The position numbers and the translations under genes are program-made. From Nocardia sp. XZ_19_385 (GTDB taxonomy: Bacteria; Actinomycetota; Actinomycetes; Mycobacteriales; Mycobacteriaceae): a stretch of DNA of 64,000 bases. This document shows positions 43,917 to 51,999 of the stretch, one piece after another (positions within the stretch are counted from its first letter, which is position 1; the number at the start of each line of letters is the position of its first letter). The DNA lies in assembly GCF_015355755.1 (NCBI RefSeq), contig NZ_JACVEE010000001.1:1178001-1242000 (forward strand). The letters are read 5' to 3'. Under the pieces are notes generated by a model. The model saw only the letters and a program-made list of their open reading frames with translations. It was not told the origin of the DNA and made no database searches.

Positions 43917-44393
43917 TCACGCCTCCTTGCCGGCGTCGGCCAGGATCGCGTGGCCGCCGCTCGACCCGTATCCACCAGCACCACGCGCCGTTTCGTCGAG
44001 GGTGTCCACCTCGACGAAGTCGACCAATTCCACCCGCTGCACCAGCAGCTGCGCGATCCGGTCGCCGCGGCGCAGTTCGATGGGCGTGCGCGGATCGTGA
44101 TTGATCAGGCACACCTTGATCTCGCCCCGATACCCGGCGTCGACGGTGCCGGGGGTGTTGACCACCGAAAGTCCGGCTTTGGCAGCCAATCCCGATCGCG
44201 GATGGATCAGGCCGACGGTGCCGACCGGTAGCGCGACGGCGACGCCGGTGCCGACCAGCACCCGCTCCCCCGGTTCCAGGATGACGTCCTGGGTGGTGCA
44301 CAGATCCACGCCGGCGTCGCCGTGATGGGCGCGCGCGGGCATGGGGATGCCGGGATCAAGCCGCAGCAACGGAATAGGTGAAAGTGCGCTCAC
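43917..44393 (-). CDS. dut: dUTP diphosphatase
   Basis: This 158-residue enzyme has the five dUTPase motifs: HHGDAGVDL (23-31), [25 protein letters not shown] (with catalytic Asp), RGDRIAQLL, and the C-terminal [10 protein letters not shown] flap. It hydrolyses dUTP to dUMP, limiting uracil in DNA and feeding dTMP synthesis. It is a homotrimer in other actinobacteria. It starts a two-gene run with the DUF3710 gene. Confidence 0.97.
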   Translation of the reverse strand: MSALSPIPLLRLDPGIPMPARAHHGDAGVDLCTTQDVILEPGERVLVGTGVAVALPVGTVGLIHPRSGLAAKAGLSVVNTPGTVDAGYRGEIKVCLINHDPRTPIELRRGDRIAQLLVQRVELVDFVEVDTLDETARGAGGYGSSGGHAILADAGKEA

Positions 44394-44446
44394 AAACGCA
44401 GAGCCTACGCGCAGCCACTCGCCCGTCGTGACTTAGTGTTGGAGTC

Positions 44447-44956
44447 GTGTCGGACCAGCCCAGCCCAGTGACGGAACACGAAAACCAGACCGCCCAGACC
44501 TACTCCGAGCGCCTGTGGGTGCCGCTGTGGTGGTGGCCGGTCGCGCTCGGCATCGCCGGGCTGCTGGCGGCCGAAATCCACATGGGCGCACCCGGTCTGC
44601 GGGCTTGGCTGCCATACCTGTTGATGTTGCCGATCCCGGTGTGGGTGCTGCTGTGGCTGAGCCGCCATCGGGTCGAGGTGACCCGGGATGCGGCGGGGAC
44701 GCCGGAACTGCGCGCCGACCGCGCCCACCTGCCGGTGAACTTCGTGGCCCGCGCGGCCATCGTGCCCAAAACCGCGAAGAGCGCGGCTCTCGGTCGTCAG
44801 CTCGACCCCGCCGCCTACGTGCAGCACCGTGCCTGGGTCGGCTCGTTGGTGCTGCTGGTCCTGAACGACCCGGATGACCCCACGCCGTACTGGCTGGTAA
44901 GCACCCGTCGTCCAGAGAAAGTCCTAGCCGCGCTCGGCCTGCCGAGCGCGGACTGA
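44447..44956 (+). CDS. DUF3093 family membrane protein
   Basis: This 169-residue protein starts at GTG 44447. Two adjacent transmembrane helices (about residues 23-65, VPLWWWPVALGIAGLLAAEIHMG and LPYLLMLPIPVWVLLWLS) are followed by a cytosolic beta-rich domain (VEVTRDAAGTPELRADRAHLPVNFV) ending PYWLVSTRRPEKVLAAL. It matches the Rv2698 family (DUF3093), a likely membrane PH-like domain. It is divergent from dut by 53 bp. Confidence 0.88.
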   Translation: MSDQPSPVTEHENQTAQTYSERLWVPLWWWPVALGIAGLLAAEIHMGAPGLRAWLPYLLMLPIPVWVLLWLSRHRVEVTRDAAGTPELRADRAHLPVNFVARAAIVPKTAKSAALGRQLDPAAYVQHRAWVGSLVLLVLNDPDDPTPYWLVSTRRPEKVLAALGLPSAD

Positions 44957-44969
44957 CAGAAGTCGCCTC

Positions 44970-44990
44970 GGCCGGACCCTGTGTCCGGCC
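44970..44990. terminator. Hairpin terminator
   Basis: GGCCGGA (44970-44976) pairs with TCCGGCC (44984-44990) around a 7-base loop. It is placed between the convergent DUF3093 and DUF4193 genes. Confidence 0.6.
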
Positions 44991-45005
44991 GCCGCAGGAA
45001 TTTAC

Positions 45006-45308
45006 TTAGGCGGCGCAATCCATGCAGATCAACTGCCCGCCACTCTCCTCCGCCAGTCTGCTCCGGTGATGCACTAGGAAACAGCTGGAACAGGTGAACT
45101 CGTCCGCCTGCTTCGGAATGACCCGAACGGTCAGTACTTCCTCGGACAGGTCCGCGCCGGGAAGCTCGAACGACTCCGCGGTATCGGATTCGTCGATATC
45201 CACGACGGCGGACTGTGCCTCGTTACGACGAGCCTTCAGCTCCTCCAGCGAATCCTCCGACACATCGTCGGTCTCGGTACGCCTCGGTGCGTCATAGTCG
45301 GTTGCCAT
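45006..45308 (-). CDS. DUF4193 family zinc-ribbon-like protein
   Basis: This 100-residue acidic protein has a disordered Asp/Glu-rich first half (DDVSEDSLEELKARRNEAQSAVVDIDE) and a C-terminal metal-binding pattern CSSC (Cys83-x2-Cys86) plus CMDC (Cys95-x2-Cys98), with HH between them. It belongs to the family of Rv2699c, which is highly conserved in actinobacteria and of unknown function; interaction with the transcription machinery would suit its neighbourhood but is not shown. ATG 45308 gives the family start MATDYDAPR. Confidence 0.9.
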   Translation of the reverse strand: MATDYDAPRRTETDDVSEDSLEELKARRNEAQSAVVDIDESDTAESFELPGADLSEEVLTVRVIPKQADEFTCSSCFLVHHRSRLAEESGGQLICMDCAA

Positions 45309-45726
45309 GTCGTCTTCCCCTCGTCCTTACTCCGTATATCCCGGACCGGCTCGCGCTACACCGATTCCTGGTGTGGAACCGAGGTGGCATGCACCGCCCC
45401 GCCGGTGGTGCACATCACACGTGCACCGGTGCTCTATCAGGGCGGATCATGGTAGATCCACTTGGGATAGCGCTCGGTAAACGCAGGACATGCCCTACTT
45501 GTTCCCGCGACCGACCACCGATTTTCGCCGCTGGTGATTCGATCTGGGCCGCCAGACAATAGCGGACCCCGGCGGAAAAGTCGCAATCAAAACACAGACG
45601 ATTCGAAATCGAGGGTGAATCGACACCTCCGCTCGAACTCACCGAGACCTTCCGGACGATATTCACCCACCGGGGGCCGACTCCGTCGGCCTGCCGTCGC
45701 CGATGGCCGAGACATTTTCGTAGAGT
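45309..45726. other. Intergenic region with 7-bp inverted repeat
   Basis: No gene is supported in this 418-bp divergent spacer between the DUF4193 gene and cei. At 45407-45427 there is a perfect inverted repeat GGTGCAC-N7-GTGCACC, about 100 bp above the DUF4193 start, which could be an operator. The remainder is lower in GC around 45570-45660, as expected of promoter DNA for cei. Confidence 0.5.
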
Positions 45727-46407
45727 GTGCTGGTGGTTTCACTGATCACCGAAGGCAGCCCCTCCGATCCCCAGGGTCGCCCCTGGGTCCGACGGCGCCC
45801 GCGGCCCTGGCTCATCCTGCTCGGCATCATGACGCTGATCTGCACCATCGTGTGGATCAAGGCGCTGACGACGGCAGACAACAGCGGTAGCGCGATGGCG
45901 TGCAACTCGCCGAGCCCCGCCACCGGCGCGAGCCCGGCCCCCACCGTGCCGCTCGGGCAGCGCTTCGCGGCGTCAAGGCTGCAGGACGTGGAACCGGCGG
46001 CCCTGTCGGCCAGCAAAGTGCGCGTGCTGAACGCGAGTAGCCAGCGTGGGCAGGCCGGCCACATCGCCGGCCAGCTCGGTGACCTCGGTTTCGCGACCGC
46101 ACCGGGAAAGCAAGCCGGTAACGATCCGATCTACGTCAACGGCGACCTGGAGTGCACCGGGCAGATCCGCTTCGGCGTGAACGGCCGCCCGGCCGCCGCG
46201 TCGGTGCAGCTGGTCGCCCCCTGCGCCGAACTGATCGAGGATCAGCGCACCGACGACACCGTCGACCTGGTGCTGGGTTCGCTGTTCGGCGGCGACATCC
46301 AGCCGGGCAACGACGCCGAGGAGGTGCTGCGGTCGCTGAAGAATCCGGTGCCGGGCAGCTCCATCGACACGAAGCTGCTCAGCGCCGCGCGCTCGGCCAG
46401 GTGCTGA
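45727..46407 (+). CDS. cei: Envelope integrity protein Cei (LytR_C domain)
   Basis: This 226-residue protein has a short basic cytosolic N-terminus, one transmembrane helix (about residues 28-50, LILLGIMTLICTIVWIKAL) and an extracytoplasmic LytR C-terminal domain (SKVRVLNASSQRGQAGHIAGQLGDLGF, DLVLGSLF). By position and architecture it is the counterpart of Rv2700, shown in mycobacteria to be needed for normal envelope integrity. GTG 45727 is used; GTG 45733 is a close alternative. Confidence 0.87.
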   Translation: MLVVSLITEGSPSDPQGRPWVRRRPRPWLILLGIMTLICTIVWIKALTTADNSGSAMACNSPSPATGASPAPTVPLGQRFAASRLQDVEPAALSASKVRVLNASSQRGQAGHIAGQLGDLGFATAPGKQAGNDPIYVNGDLECTGQIRFGVNGRPAAASVQLVAPCAELIEDQRTDDTVDLVLGSLFGGDIQPGNDAEEVLRSLKNPVPGSSIDTKLLSAARSARC

Positions 46408-46411
46408 GCTC

Positions 46412-47323
46412 TTACTGATCCGGCAGCGCCACGGTCGCGCCGATCTCGGCGAGCAGCGCCCAGAGTTCGTCGGTGATTCCGGGTGCGGCGGCGACCACCA
46501 GGCCGCCCGCCGCCCCCGGCAAGGTCGCGGCCGGAAGCGCGAGGCGCGCACCGGCTTCGGCGGCGATGAGCGCACCGGCCGCGAAATCCCAGGCGTTCAA
46601 GCCGTGTTCGTAGTACGCGTCGACCTGGCCCGCCGCGACATGGCACAGGTCCAGCGCCGCCGCACCCAGCCGCCGGATATCGCGGACCCGCGGCAGCAGC
46701 TGCCCGACCATCTCGGCCTGCCGGGCGCGCCGGTGCACGCCGTAGGCGAAACCGGTGGCCACCAACGACATCGACAGCTCGGTGACCGGATTACAGCGCA
46801 GGTGCTCGACCACGCCGTCGCCGTCGACCCGCATGGCGCCGAGCCCGAGCCCCGCGCTGTAAGTGGCCGCCCGGGCGACATCGACCACCGCGCCGGCGAT
46901 CGAGTGCCCGCCGCGCATCGCGGCCACCGACACCGCGTAGCCGGGCAGGCCGTAGAGGAAGTTGACGGTGCCGTCGATCGGGTCGACCACCCAGGTCACC
47001 GCGTCACCGGCGGCCGCGAGGTCGCCGCCGCCTTCTTCGCCGAGGATCGGATCCCCGGGCCGCTGTTCGGCCAGCAGCTTGCGGATCAGGTCCTCGGTCT
47101 CGGTGTCGACCACCGTCACCGGGTCGGTGGGGTGGCCCTTGGCCTGGACCGCGTCCGCGGCCTGCAGCCCGGCGGGGCCGAAGACCTCGGGGCGGCGGGT
47201 GCGGACGTGAGCGGCGGCGGTCTCGGCGAGATCGACCGCGATGCGGCGCAATTCGGCCACTTCTTCGGGCGGGAGGGATGCGGATTCGGCAGGGGAGCTC
47301 GTGGTTTCGGGCACGCCGTCCAT
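46412..47323 (-). CDS. suhB: Inositol-1-monophosphatase SuhB-like
   Basis: This 303-residue enzyme has the metal-binding motifs of the inositol monophosphatase family: LGEEGGGD (Glu), WVVDPIDGTVNFLYGLP (Asp-x-Ile-Asp-Gly-Thr) and the closing NAWDFAAGALIAAEAGA. It removes phosphate from inositol-1-phosphate or related sugar phosphates, supplying inositol for phosphatidylinositol and mycothiol. ATG 47323 (MDGVPETT) is chosen; an ATG near 47380 would extend toward ppgK. It is convergent with cei by 4 bp and divergent from ppgK. Confidence 0.9.
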   Translation of the reverse strand: MDGVPETTSSPAESASLPPEEVAELRRIAVDLAETAAAHVRTRRPEVFGPAGLQAADAVQAKGHPTDPVTVVDTETEDLIRKLLAEQRPGDPILGEEGGGDLAAAGDAVTWVVDPIDGTVNFLYGLPGYAVSVAAMRGGHSIAGAVVDVARAATYSAGLGLGAMRVDGDGVVEHLRCNPVTELSMSLVATGFAYGVHRRARQAEMVGQLLPRVRDIRRLGAAALDLCHVAAGQVDAYYEHGLNAWDFAAGALIAAEAGARLALPAATLPGAAGGLVVAAAPGITDELWALLAEIGATVALPDQ

Positions 47324-47417
47324 CGCATCACAGATACGCTCCGGTGCGCCGGACGGGCTGCCTTTACAGTTGTCGGGCATTGTCGTCATTCGCCAGCACA
47401 CGGAACGAGGGATAGCC

Positions 47418-48176
47418 ATGTCCGTTCGGGGGCACGCGTTCGGAATCGATATCGGTGGCAGCGGCGTCAAGGGCGCCGCGGTGGATCTGGCCACCGGCGA
47501 GTTGGTGCACGAACGGATCAAGATCGCGACACCGAATCCGTCGACGCCGCAGGCGGTGGCCGAGGCGGTCGCCAAGGTGGTCGCCGAGGCGAACTGGGAC
47601 GGCCCGGTCGGCGTGACGCTCCCGGCGGTCGTGCTCGACGGCGTCACCCGCACCGCGGCCAATATCGACAAGGCCTGGATCGGCACCGACGCCCGCGCGC
47701 TGTTCTCCGCCGCGCTCGGTGGGCGGGCGGTGACCGTCCTCAACGACGCCGACGCGGCCGGCATGGCCGAGGACACCTATGGCGCGGCAAAGGATTACGC
47801 GGGCATGGTGCTGCTGCTGACCTTCGGCACCGGCATCGGCTCGGCCCTGATCTACCAGGGCGCCCTGGTCCCCAACACCGAACTCGGGCACCTCGAGATC
47901 GGCGGCATGGAGACCGAGCATCGCGCGGCAGCCTCGGTGAAGGACCGCCTCGGCCTCAGCTTCGAACAGTGGGCCGCCGAGGTGTCCACCGTGCTGATCG
48001 GACTGGAGAATCTCTTCTGGCCGAATGTCATCGTCGCCGGCGGCGGTATCAGCCGCGACGCCGATCTGTGGATTCCGTTGCTGACCAACCGAACTCAGGT
48101 CGTGCCCGCGCATCTGAGAAACACCGCGGGCATCGTCGGCGCCGCCATGGCGGTCGAGGCGGGGTTGCTGCCTTAA
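47418..48176 (+). CDS. ppgK: Polyphosphate glucokinase PpgK
   Basis: This 252-residue ROK-type kinase has the phosphate-1 motif FGIDIGGSGVKGA, the Asp in LNDADAAGMAE, LLLTFGTGIGSALI and the glucose-site Glu in NTELGHLEIGG. It phosphorylates glucose using polyphosphate or ATP. GAGGGA lies 6 bases before ATG 47418. It lies upstream of sigA as in mycobacteria (Rv2702), with a separate sigA promoter region between them. Confidence 0.93.
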   Translation: MSVRGHAFGIDIGGSGVKGAAVDLATGELVHERIKIATPNPSTPQAVAEAVAKVVAEANWDGPVGVTLPAVVLDGVTRTAANIDKAWIGTDARALFSAALGGRAVTVLNDADAAGMAEDTYGAAKDYAGMVLLLTFGTGIGSALIYQGALVPNTELGHLEIGGMETEHRAAASVKDRLGLSFEQWAAEVSTVLIGLENLFWPNVIVAGGGISRDADLWIPLLTNRTQVVPAHLRNTAGIVGAAMAVEAGLLP

Positions 48177-48234
48177 CAGATCTGCGCGTCGTGCGTCCAA
48201 GCCAAGGCGGGCATGAGTACCCTGGCAGGATCGT

Positions 48235-48362
48235 TACAATGGAACGTGCCCGGCCTTAGCCGGAGAAACCGACCGGCTCTTCGCCGGTGAAACCCGACAG
48301 ACCGCTCCGCCGGAACACCACTCTGGCGTGACGCCGCACGAGACCGTCACGAAAGGGCGTAC
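48235..48362 (+). promoter_or_regulatory. sigA promoter -10 and leader
   Basis: A good -10 (TACAAT, 48235-48240) lies about 120 bases before the GTG of sigA; no convincing -35 is seen at 16-18 bases. The leader holds a compact hairpin ACCGGC-TCTTC-GCCGGT (48272-48288). The long leader suggests post-transcriptional control, but no known riboswitch pattern is recognised. Confidence 0.45.
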
Positions 48363-49718
48363 GTGGTAGCCACGACCCGTCAGACCGCCGACTCGGCCGA
48401 GGCCGACTCCGCAGATGTAACCGAAGCACGGCCGGTCAAGAAGGCTGCCGCCAAGAAGGCTCCGGCCAAGAAAGCGGCCGCCAAGAAGGCTCCCGCCAAG
48501 AAAGCCGCCGCCAAGAAGGCTCCGGCGAAGAAGGCAGCCAAGAAGGCCGGGGCCGAGGGCGAGCCCGGCACCGACGAGGCCGTCGAAGACGAGTCGCTCG
48601 AAATCGAGGACCTCGAGGACCTCGAGGTCTCCGAGGACGACCTCACCGAGGACGCCGAGGTTCTGGTCGTCGACGCCCCCGAGGAAGCCGCCGAGGAGGC
48701 CGAGCCCACCGCGGCCGACAAGGCCTCCGGTGATTTCGTCTGGGACGAAGAAGAATCCGAAGCGCTGCGCCAGGCCCGCAAGGATGCCGAGCTCACCGCC
48801 TCCGCCGACTCGGTGCGCGCCTACCTCAAGCAGATCGGCAAGGTCGCGCTGCTCAACGCCGAGGAGGAGGTCGAGCTCGCCAAGCGGATCGAGGCCGGTC
48901 TCTACGCGGCCGAGAAGATGCGCGAGTGGGCCGAGGCCGGCGAGAAGCTGCCCGTGGCCACCCGCCGCGACTTCAACTGGATCATCCGCGACGGCAACCG
49001 CGCCAAGAACCACCTGCTCGAGGCGAACCTCCGACTGGTCGTGTCGCTGGCCAAGCGCTACACCGGCCGCGGCATGGCGTTCCTGGACTTGATCCAGGAG
49101 GGCAACCTCGGTCTGATCCGCGCGGTCGAGAAGTTCGACTACACCAAGGGCTACAAGTTCTCGACCTACGCCACCTGGTGGATCCGGCAGGCCATCACCC
49201 GCGCCATGGCCGACCAGGCCCGCACCATCCGTATCCCGGTGCACATGGTCGAGGTCATCAACAAGCTCGGCCGCATCCAGCGCGAGCTGCTCCAGGACCT
49301 GGGCCGTGAGCCCACGCCGGAGGAGCTGGCCAAGGAAATGGACATCACGCCGGAGAAGGTGCTGGAGATCCAGCAGTACGCGCGTGAGCCCATCTCGCTG
49401 GACCAGACCATCGGCGACGAGGGCGACAGCCAGCTCGGCGACTTCATCGAGGATTCCGAAGCCGTCGTCGCGGTGGACGCGGTGAGCTTCACCCTGCTGC
49501 AGGATCAGCTGCAGTCGGTGCTGGAGACGCTGTCCGAGCGCGAGGCGGGCGTGGTTCGCCTGCGCTTCGGTCTCACCGACGGCCAGCCGCGCACCCTGGA
49601 CGAGATCGGCCAGGTCTACGGCGTCACCCGTGAGCGCATCCGCCAGATCGAGTCCAAGACCATGAGCAAGCTGCGCCACCCCAGCCGGTCGCAGGTCTTG
49701 CGGGACTACCTGGACTAA
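48363..49718 (+). CDS. sigA: Principal sigma factor SigA
   Basis: This 451-residue RNA polymerase sigma factor starts at GTG 48363. It has a Lys/Ala repeat N-terminus (about residues 25-62), an acidic region 1.1-like stretch (70-120), then [40 protein letters not shown] and a full set of conserved regions: 2.3/2.4 ([31 protein letters not shown]), region 3, and 4.2 ([33 protein letters not shown]). It directs transcription from housekeeping promoters. Gene position matches Rv2703. The repeat is shorter and more regular than in mycobacteria. Confidence 0.98.
   Translation: MVATTRQTADSAEADSADVTEARPVKKAAAKKAPAKKAAAKKAPAKKAAAKKAPAKKAAKKAGAEGEPGTDEAVEDESLEIEDLEDLEVSEDDLTEDAEVLVVDAPEEAAEEAEPTAADKASGDFVWDEEESEALRQARKDAELTASADSVRAYLKQIGKVALLNAEEEVELAKRIEAGLYAAEKMREWAEAGEKLPVATRRDFNWIIRDGNRAKNHLLEANLRLVVSLAKRYTGRGMAFLDLIQEGNLGLIRAVEKFDYTKGYKFSTYATWWIRQAITRAMADQARTIRIPVHMVEVINKLGRIQRELLQDLGREPTPEELAKEMDITPEKVLEIQQYAREPISLDQTIGDEGDSQLGDFIEDSEAVVAVDAVSFTLLQDQLQSVLETLSEREAGVVRLRFGLTDGQPRTLDEIGQVYGVTRERIRQIESKTMSKLRHPSRSQVLRDYLD
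48437..48542 (+). repeat. In-frame AAG/GCC-rich repeat in sigA
   Basis: About five tandem copies of a unit encoding Lys-Lys-Ala-(Pro/Ala)-Ala/Lys, with near-identical codons, encode the basic N-terminal tail of SigA. Histone-H1-like Lys/Ala tails of this sort bind DNA non-specifically. Such arrays can change length by slippage, so copy number may differ between strains. Confidence 0.75.
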
Positions 49719-49730
49719 CAGTTACCTGCG

Positions 49731-49766
49731 CAAAGGGCACGCGAGCTTCGGCTTGCGTGCCCTTTG
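49731..49766. terminator. sigA terminator hairpin
   Basis: CAAAGGGCACGC (49731-49742) is perfectly complementary to 49755-49766, and the inner AGC-TTCG-GCT extends the stem to a UUCG tetraloop. It follows the sigA stop by 12 bases; the T-tract is weak. Confidence 0.85.
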
Positions 49767-49865
49767 TCGTTGCGCGCCAACCCCTTTCGAGCCGGGTCGA
49801 AATCAGGCGCCCCGCGGCTAAACAAAAAGTGATCGAAGCCACTGGGGCGGTCGGTTCTTTCGCTG

Positions 49866-49871
49866 TATAAA
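49866..49871 (+). promoter_or_regulatory. Candidate -10 for the MHYT gene
   Basis: TATAAA at 49866-49871 is the best -10 in the spacer after sigA, with an AT-richer neighbourhood; the -35 is poor. It would give a leader of about 75 bases before GTG 49951. Confidence 0.4.
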
Positions 49872-49950
49872 TCGCTGGTCGCTGACGTATGGTCTGACAG
49901 CTACTTGTTTCAAATCACGAGGCGAATTCGCCTCGGTGGGTGGGGTTCTC

Positions 49951-51066
49951 GTGCTCGACATCTATCACTTCAGCTACGGGTGGATCACTCCCCTGATGGC
50001 TTATGTCATGTCCGTCATCGGCTCGCTGCTCGGCCTACAGTGCGCGGTCCGCGCGCGGCGGCAAGGCGAGGTCAGTACCGGGTGGCTGATCGCGGCGGCG
50101 CTGGCCATCGGCGGTACCGGCATCTGGGTCATGCATTTCATTGCGATGCTCGGCTTTTCGATCGAGGGCGCGCAGATCCGCTACGACGTGCTGCTCACAC
50201 TGTTCAGCGCGCTGACCGCGGTCGTGGTGGTCGGGATCGGGTTGTTCATCGTCATCCGGCCGCAGCCGACCGTGCTCGCGCTGCTGTCCGGCGGCGCGAT
50301 CACCGGGATCGGGGTGGGTGCCATGCATTACACGGGTATGTACGCGATGAAGTCGAACGCGCATGTCCGCTACGAACTGCCGGTCGTCGGGTTGTCCATG
50401 CTGATCGCGGTGGTCGCGGCGACGGTGGCGCTCTGGTTCACCTTGCGCGTCAAGGGCGCGCCGGCGACGGTGGCCGCGGCGTTGATCATGGGCGTGGCGG
50501 TGTGCGGAATGCACTACACCGGTATGGCTTCCATGCGCGCGCAGCACACCGGCCACACCGCGCCGCCCGCCGGCGCGGAGCCGGGGCAGCTGCTGGCGCC
50601 ACTACTGCTGGTGATCAGCATCGCCACCATGCTGCTGCTGATCAGCGTCAGCCTGACCACCGTCGAGGACAGCATCGTCGACCTGCCCCGGCTACGGCGC
50701 GCGGCGCGGCAGGCCGAAAAGCCGCAACCGGTCGCGCCACCGGCCGCGGTCGGCCTGAAACCCCAACGGCCGCAACCGAAACGCAAGCCCTACGAACCTT
50801 TGCCCACGGAGATCACCAACTCCTACTGGCCGCCGCAGCCCGGTTCTTCGACGGCGCAGTGGCCCGCGCCCGCGCGCGACGACACGGGCCGCCCCCGGGT
50901 TACCGAGGCGCACAACACCCGCAAAGCCCTCGCCCGCGCCGATCGACAGCGCCTGCTCGCCAACGCCGCCGGAATCGAGGACGATCCTGTCGATGATGCA
51001 TCCGCAGGCTACGAGTTGCCCCGCGAGCCGGGCGACCGATGGCTGCGGTGGCAGAACCCTTCATAG
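49951..51066 (+). CDS. MHYT-domain membrane sensor
   Basis: This 371-residue protein has seven hydrophobic helices in its first 225 residues with three MHYT-type motifs: VMHFIAM, AMHYTGM and GMHYTGM, the repeated Met/His signature proposed to bind copper or sense oxygen/CO/NO. The C-terminal 145 residues are Pro/Arg-rich and cytosolic and lack GGDEF/EAL or kinase domains, so the output is unknown. GTG 49951 (MLDIYHFSYGW) is preferred, with GGTGGGG about 6 bases upstream; GTG 49936 is an alternative. Confidence 0.88.
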   Translation: MLDIYHFSYGWITPLMAYVMSVIGSLLGLQCAVRARRQGEVSTGWLIAAALAIGGTGIWVMHFIAMLGFSIEGAQIRYDVLLTLFSALTAVVVVGIGLFIVIRPQPTVLALLSGGAITGIGVGAMHYTGMYAMKSNAHVRYELPVVGLSMLIAVVAATVALWFTLRVKGAPATVAAALIMGVAVCGMHYTGMASMRAQHTGHTAPPAGAEPGQLLAPLLLVISIATMLLLISVSLTTVEDSIVDLPRLRRAARQAEKPQPVAPPAAVGLKPQRPQPKRKPYEPLPTEITNSYWPPQPGSSTAQWPAPARDDTGRPRVTEAHNTRKALARADRQRLLANAAGIEDDPVDDASAGYELPREPGDRWLRWQNPS

Positions 51067-51243
51067 CGCGAGTCGCGCAGGAGCCGCACGGTCAGATCGA
51101 CTTGGTGCCGTAGCTGTTCCGCCATTTACCGGCGTCGTCATCTCGTCGGGCTGCTCTGCGATGACAGTGGATTACCGGCGAGTTCAGCCCGCGCCTGGCG
51201 CGTCAGTCCTGGTTGCGGTGCCGCGCCCGGCAGACTTCGCACT

Positions 51244-51999
51244 GTGGTTACCTCCACTGCGGGCGACGGTCACTACCACTCACCGTGGACCCAGACCGTC
51301 GACCTGTGGACCGAAGTGCGCGCGGCCTGGGCGTGGCTGCGCCGGCCGCGACTCCTGCACCGGATCTACCCGGCGTTGCGTCGGCATCTGGCCCACGCCC
51401 CGGCCAGCACCGCCTACGCGTTCACCCTGTTCGTCACCTGGTGGACGCTGCGCGGGCTCGGCCCGGTCGAGGAACGCCGGCTGATCCTGTCCGCGTCGAC
51501 CAATCTGTACAACATGCACCACAATCCGGTGCAGGTGCTGGTTGCTTCGGCGTTCTGGACCGAGGGCAATTTTCCGTGGCTGGTCATCGCCCAATTCCTG
51601 ATCGTGATGGCGTACGCGGAGCGCTGGCTCGGCACCGGGCGCTGGATCCTGTTGTTCGCCACCGGCCATATCGGGGCGTCGCTGCTCACGGTCTACGGCA
51701 TCTCCCGCGCCATCGAGCACCAGCTGATTCCGTTGCGGGTCGCGATCGCCCCCGATGTCGGCACCAGCTATGGATTCTCCGCGGTGCTGGCGGCGATGGC
51801 GTTCCGGTTCCGTGGCCGTGTGCGGCTGGCGTGGGCGGCACTGGTGCTTGCCGTGCTCATCGCCGCTTGCGTCAGCGGCCGGACCTTCACCGATTACGGC
51901 CACCTCTGCGCGGGTTTGATCGGACTGCTTGTCGGCACCATCGCCACCACGTTCTGGGGCCGGATCGAACACCGGCGGACCGCGCGCGCGGCGGCCTAA
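51244..51999 (+). CDS. Rhomboid-like membrane protein
   Basis: This 251-residue protein has about six transmembrane helices. The rhomboid-like signatures are NLYNMHHNPVQVLVASAFW (loop 1), the candidate serine loop PDVGTSYGFSAVLAAMAF and the late candidate histidine in YGHLCAGLIGLLVG. It resembles the actinobacterial rhomboid-like (TM) proteins, in which protease activity is uncertain. GTG 51244 is used. Its stop interlocks with the convergent antiporter gene (51996-51999). Confidence 0.8.
   Translation: MVTSTAGDGHYHSPWTQTVDLWTEVRAAWAWLRRPRLLHRIYPALRRHLAHAPASTAYAFTLFVTWWTLRGLGPVEERRLILSASTNLYNMHHNPVQVLVASAFWTEGNFPWLVIAQFLIVMAYAERWLGTGRWILLFATGHIGASLLTVYGISRAIEHQLIPLRVAIAPDVGTSYGFSAVLAAMAFRFRGRVRLAWAALVLAVLIAACVSGRTFTDYGHLCAGLIGLLVGTIATTFWGRIEHRRTARAAA

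Noticed and set aside
48234..49679. A 481-codon minus-strand frame opposite sigA
   Set aside because: It is Gly/Leu/Asp-rich, mirrors SigA codons and has no recognisable domain.
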